From Lentisalinibacter orientalis (GTDB lineage: Bacteria; Pseudomonadota; Gammaproteobacteria; Steroidobacterales; Woeseiaceae), in contig NZ_JAPDRJ010000001.1 in assembly GCF_040706535.1 (NCBI RefSeq), forward strand, positions 2,182,736 to 2,246,735: a DNA stretch of 64,000 nt, written 5' to 3'. A model generated the notes under the pieces. That model was not told where the DNA came from and did not search any database. It saw only the letters and a list, made by a program, of their open reading frames with translations. A program made the translations under genes and the position numbers. This document shows positions 62,236 to 64,000 of this stretch, piece by piece (the first letter of the stretch is position 1; every line of letters begins with the position of its first letter).

Positions 62236-62915
62236 GAGATTGGCGTACGAAGCATGATCGACGGCGGCGATCGGTCGCTGAGCGATAGATGAACGAACGG
62301 TCGCTGCGAAAACAAGGTGAGTTGCACTGCGAACAAGCGAAAATAGTAAGCGCCACCGATAATTTTCCCGCCGAGTCGCAAGTGAGCTCTGAGCGATTCC
62401 GGGGCGAACGCGGAGATTCTGCTGATCGACCACCGGACGTCTTCCTTTCGGAGAAAGTCTAGCGTGTCGTGCCAGATCTTCAGGAAGGCTGCGGTGTTTC
62501 GAAAAGAGGGTGCGATATACATGTCGTAATCCCACACTGACCGCCAATCGGACGAAATGTCGTATCGGGAGCGGACTTCGTCCTCGAGATAGACCCCTCT
62601 CTTTATCCAGATGAAGCCTGCGAAAGTTCCGTTCTTGCGGGTAACGAGACAGGTTGATCCGTCACTTAATCGCGATCGCAGCTTTTCTTTTGGCCGTGGC
62701 ACGGCAAGACTGGCGATCTCGGATGAGGAGAGCACAGTGGTGGTCATGTTGGATGCCAGGCGTCGAGGTAGCGGAATCGGCGTTTCTGTTGCAAGCGCAA
62801 CAAATTGGTAATGCTGAATAAAGACCCGTGGCCCGAAGATACGCTCGAGAATTCGATTACATAGATAGAGCAGGCCGTGGGAGTAGCCGAATCTTTTCAC
62901 TGTCGACCGCAGCAT
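62214..62915 (-). CDS. GNAT-like acyltransferase-type protein
   Basis: This 233-residue protein has a likely GNAT core (CLVTRKNGTFAGFIWIKRG, then WDYDMYIAPSFRNTAAFLKIWHDTL). The C-terminal part (LRAHLRLGGKIIGGAYYF) resembles the acyl-CoA-binding end of the fold. No catalytic residue can be named. It follows the TPR protein gene by 21 bases on the same strand, so the two form an operon that converges on the asparagine synthetase-like genes. The role may be acylation of a small molecule or sugar; this is inference. Confidence 0.65.
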   Translation of the reverse strand: MLRSTVKRFGYSHGLLYLCNRILERIFGPRVFIQHYQFVALATETPIPLPRRLASNMTTTVLSSSEIASLAVPRPKEKLRSRLSDGSTCLVTRKNGTFAGFIWIKRGVYLEDEVRSRYDISSDWRSVWDYDMYIAPSFRNTAAFLKIWHDTLDFLRKEDVRWSISRISAFAPESLRAHLRLGGKIIGGAYYFRLFAVQLTLFSQRPFVHLSLSDRSPPSIMLRTPISQEPPRR

Positions 62916-62936
62916 GGCGATGCCCCCGATGGTGAC

Positions 62937-63650
62937 TTACTCGTCGTCAGCGTTTGACGGCCACTGACCTGCCTCGATCAGTTTTCTGCGCAAGCCGGGA
63001 AGGGGGAAACCAAGTTCGTAAGCCCGGACAGCATGATCTTGTGCGGATTGGACGCCACCATAGCGGAAGTAGAGGGAATCGAGATTGTAGTGAAATTTGG
63101 TAGGTTCCGGTGGCAGATCTAGCGCGACCTGAAAGCTCGTCTCCGATTGGTCGAAGCGCCCAGTCCTGAACAAGTGGTTTCCGTATGGCATCAGGGTGGT
63201 CGGATCACCCGGAGCCATTCCCTTGGCTTGCTCAAAGTGGCGCGACAAAGAGTATTCGACTTCTAGCAGCTTCTCTGTCTGATGCAGACGATGAACGCGG
63301 GCTATGGCATCCGGCGCAGGGTGCTGGTTAGCAAACGGTCGGCAAGTATAGGCGATGTCGCTGCTAGGATTATCGCTGGTCATTCCATACTTGAGACGAA
63401 AGACCTCATTGTTGAAATGAAACTGCATGGCCACTCGTAGTTTGTCTCGTGGGTGTGCGGAATTCGTGCAATCAAATTGGTTGGGAGCATTGTCTAAGGA
63501 GCCGCATTCGACAAGTCGGTTGTTCGCCTCCGCCGAGGAACTAACTGTCAGTACGGAAAAGAGCCACATCGACAGAATGACTGCAATGGTTGTTGCATTC
63601 CTACGGCGCTCGCTTAAGTGCTCATCTTGGTGCCGAAGACATTCTTTCAT
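62937..63650 (-). CDS. Secreted TPR-like hypothetical protein
   Basis: This 237-residue protein has an N-terminal signal or anchor (IAVILSMWLFSVLTVSSSAEA) and helical repeats resembling TPRs in the last third (RTGRFDQSETSFQVALDL and YGGVQSAQDHAVRAYELGF). Three cysteines in the mature part (ECGSLDN, FDCTNS, TCRPF) could form a disulfide in the periplasm. No family is recognised. ATG 63650 is the likely start, with AAGGTAAG about 12 bases upstream. It is the first gene of a two-gene minus-strand unit. Confidence 0.65.
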   Translation of the reverse strand: MKECLRHQDEHLSERRRNATTIAVILSMWLFSVLTVSSSAEANNRLVECGSLDNAPNQFDCTNSAHPRDKLRVAMQFHFNNEVFRLKYGMTSDNPSSDIAYTCRPFANQHPAPDAIARVHRLHQTEKLLEVEYSLSRHFEQAKGMAPGDPTTLMPYGNHLFRTGRFDQSETSFQVALDLPPEPTKFHYNLDSLYFRYGGVQSAQDHAVRAYELGFPLPGLRRKLIEAGQWPSNADDE

Positions 63651-64000
63651 AAGGGTAATCTTACCTTAGCGGCTGTGCGTAGAGGAACAAATTGAATCAG
63701 GGCGGCCTGAATGGTCAGTCCACGGTAATAGGCACCGGTAAACCGCAAATTACAAGAGATCGTAAGCGTAACCGGCCGGCTGGCGGGACTCAGTGGTTCG
63801 GCTATCTGGTCCCGGATGAAGGGGCGCAGCGACGCGGAACTAAGAAGCCGATCGAAGGCGCTGGCCGAGCGGGAGTGTAAGAATTTCTGTGTGTGAACCG
63901 GTGTCACTTTCTTCTTAAGCCGCGATTCTGAATCGTTCTCCGAACTGAATCGCGAACTGAGCTCTCGCAGCATGCCACTCCTTGGGCGGTCGTTTCCACT
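63651..64000. other. 350 bases without a supported gene
   Basis: An open frame on the minus strand (63973-63647, 108 codons) has no recognisable domain, a biased Ser/Arg/Leu composition and no clear ribosome site, so I do not call it. The stretch is AT-richer than the rest of the window and probably holds the promoter of the TPR protein gene. Confidence 0.5.

Noticed and set aside
63647..63973. A 108-codon minus-strand frame at the right end
   Set aside because: No domain, no clear start signal and biased composition; left uncalled.
1..64000. CRISPR array, prophage or complete insertion sequence
   Set aside because: The repeats are dispersed palindromes, not spaced direct repeats, and no integrase, transposase or phage structural gene is recognisable.

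Overview
The window is high-GC DNA from a Gram-negative bacterium, most likely an environmental gammaproteobacterium. Evidence for this is the exosortase A (XrtA)/PEP-CTERM exopolysaccharide locus, lipoproteins and an outer-membrane beta-barrel, HflKC, Crp-type and sigma-54-type sites, and abundant GTAG-headed REP palindromes. No species can be named from the sequence. There are no rRNA genes, CRISPR arrays or complete insertion sequences.

Layout. (1) 1-3661 is a nucleotide-sugar operon: the 3' end of a UDP-glucose dehydrogenase gene, then gmd, fcl and a one-domain mannose-1-phosphate guanylyltransferase. (2) 3.7-18.1 kb is a REP-rich housekeeping and accessory stretch. It holds a penicillin-acylase-family hydrolase, hflKC, a pair of small conserved proteins, a phosphomannomutase, a GT-B glycosyltransferase, a DUF4382 lipoprotein, a PEP-CTERM protein, a second glycosyltransferase, wecB, a damaged VapB-like antitoxin and a HigBA-like pair. 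Several genes end inside REP arms. (3) 18.1-25.6 kb has tRNA-Val(CAC), serA translationally coupled to a D-2-hydroxyglutarate-dehydrogenase-like flavoprotein, a Ser/Thr kinase with TPRs, an MddA-like methyltransferase and a VanZ-like protein. The kinase lies between an intact copy and a decayed copy of the flavoprotein 3' end. (4) 25.7-30.2 kb begins the XrtA region: initiating sugar-phosphate transferase, PrsK sensor kinase and a lectin-like PEP-CTERM protein. (5) 30.3-56 kb is the main XrtA locus: PrsT, export lipoprotein, chain-length protein, tyrosine kinase, outer-membrane protein, deacetylase, FemAB protein, two asparagine-synthase-type amidotransferases, glycosyltransferases, GDP-mannose dehydrogenase, transglutaminase-like protein, ligase, exosortase A, two alpha/beta-hydrolase-like proteins and an acyl carrier protein. 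(6) 56-64 kb is a lower-GC flank with a glycosyltransferase, a deacetylase, two asparagine-synthetase-like proteins lacking the glutaminase cysteine, a GNAT-like protein and a TPR protein.

How it works together (inference). The window can make GDP-mannose, GDP-fucose and GDP-mannuronate, and possibly amidated uronates. These would be assembled on a lipid carrier by the 25.9 kb transferase and the glycosyltransferases, exported through the Wza/Wzz/BY-kinase/outer-membrane machinery and modified. Exosortase A would process PEP-CTERM proteins, two of which are encoded here. Regulation shows two layers. Sigma-54 -24/-12 elements precede both PEP-CTERM genes, fitting PrsK/PrsR control, although prsR is not here. 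Crp-like palindromes sit upstream of the exopolysaccharide transferase, prsT and the DUF4382 lipoprotein.
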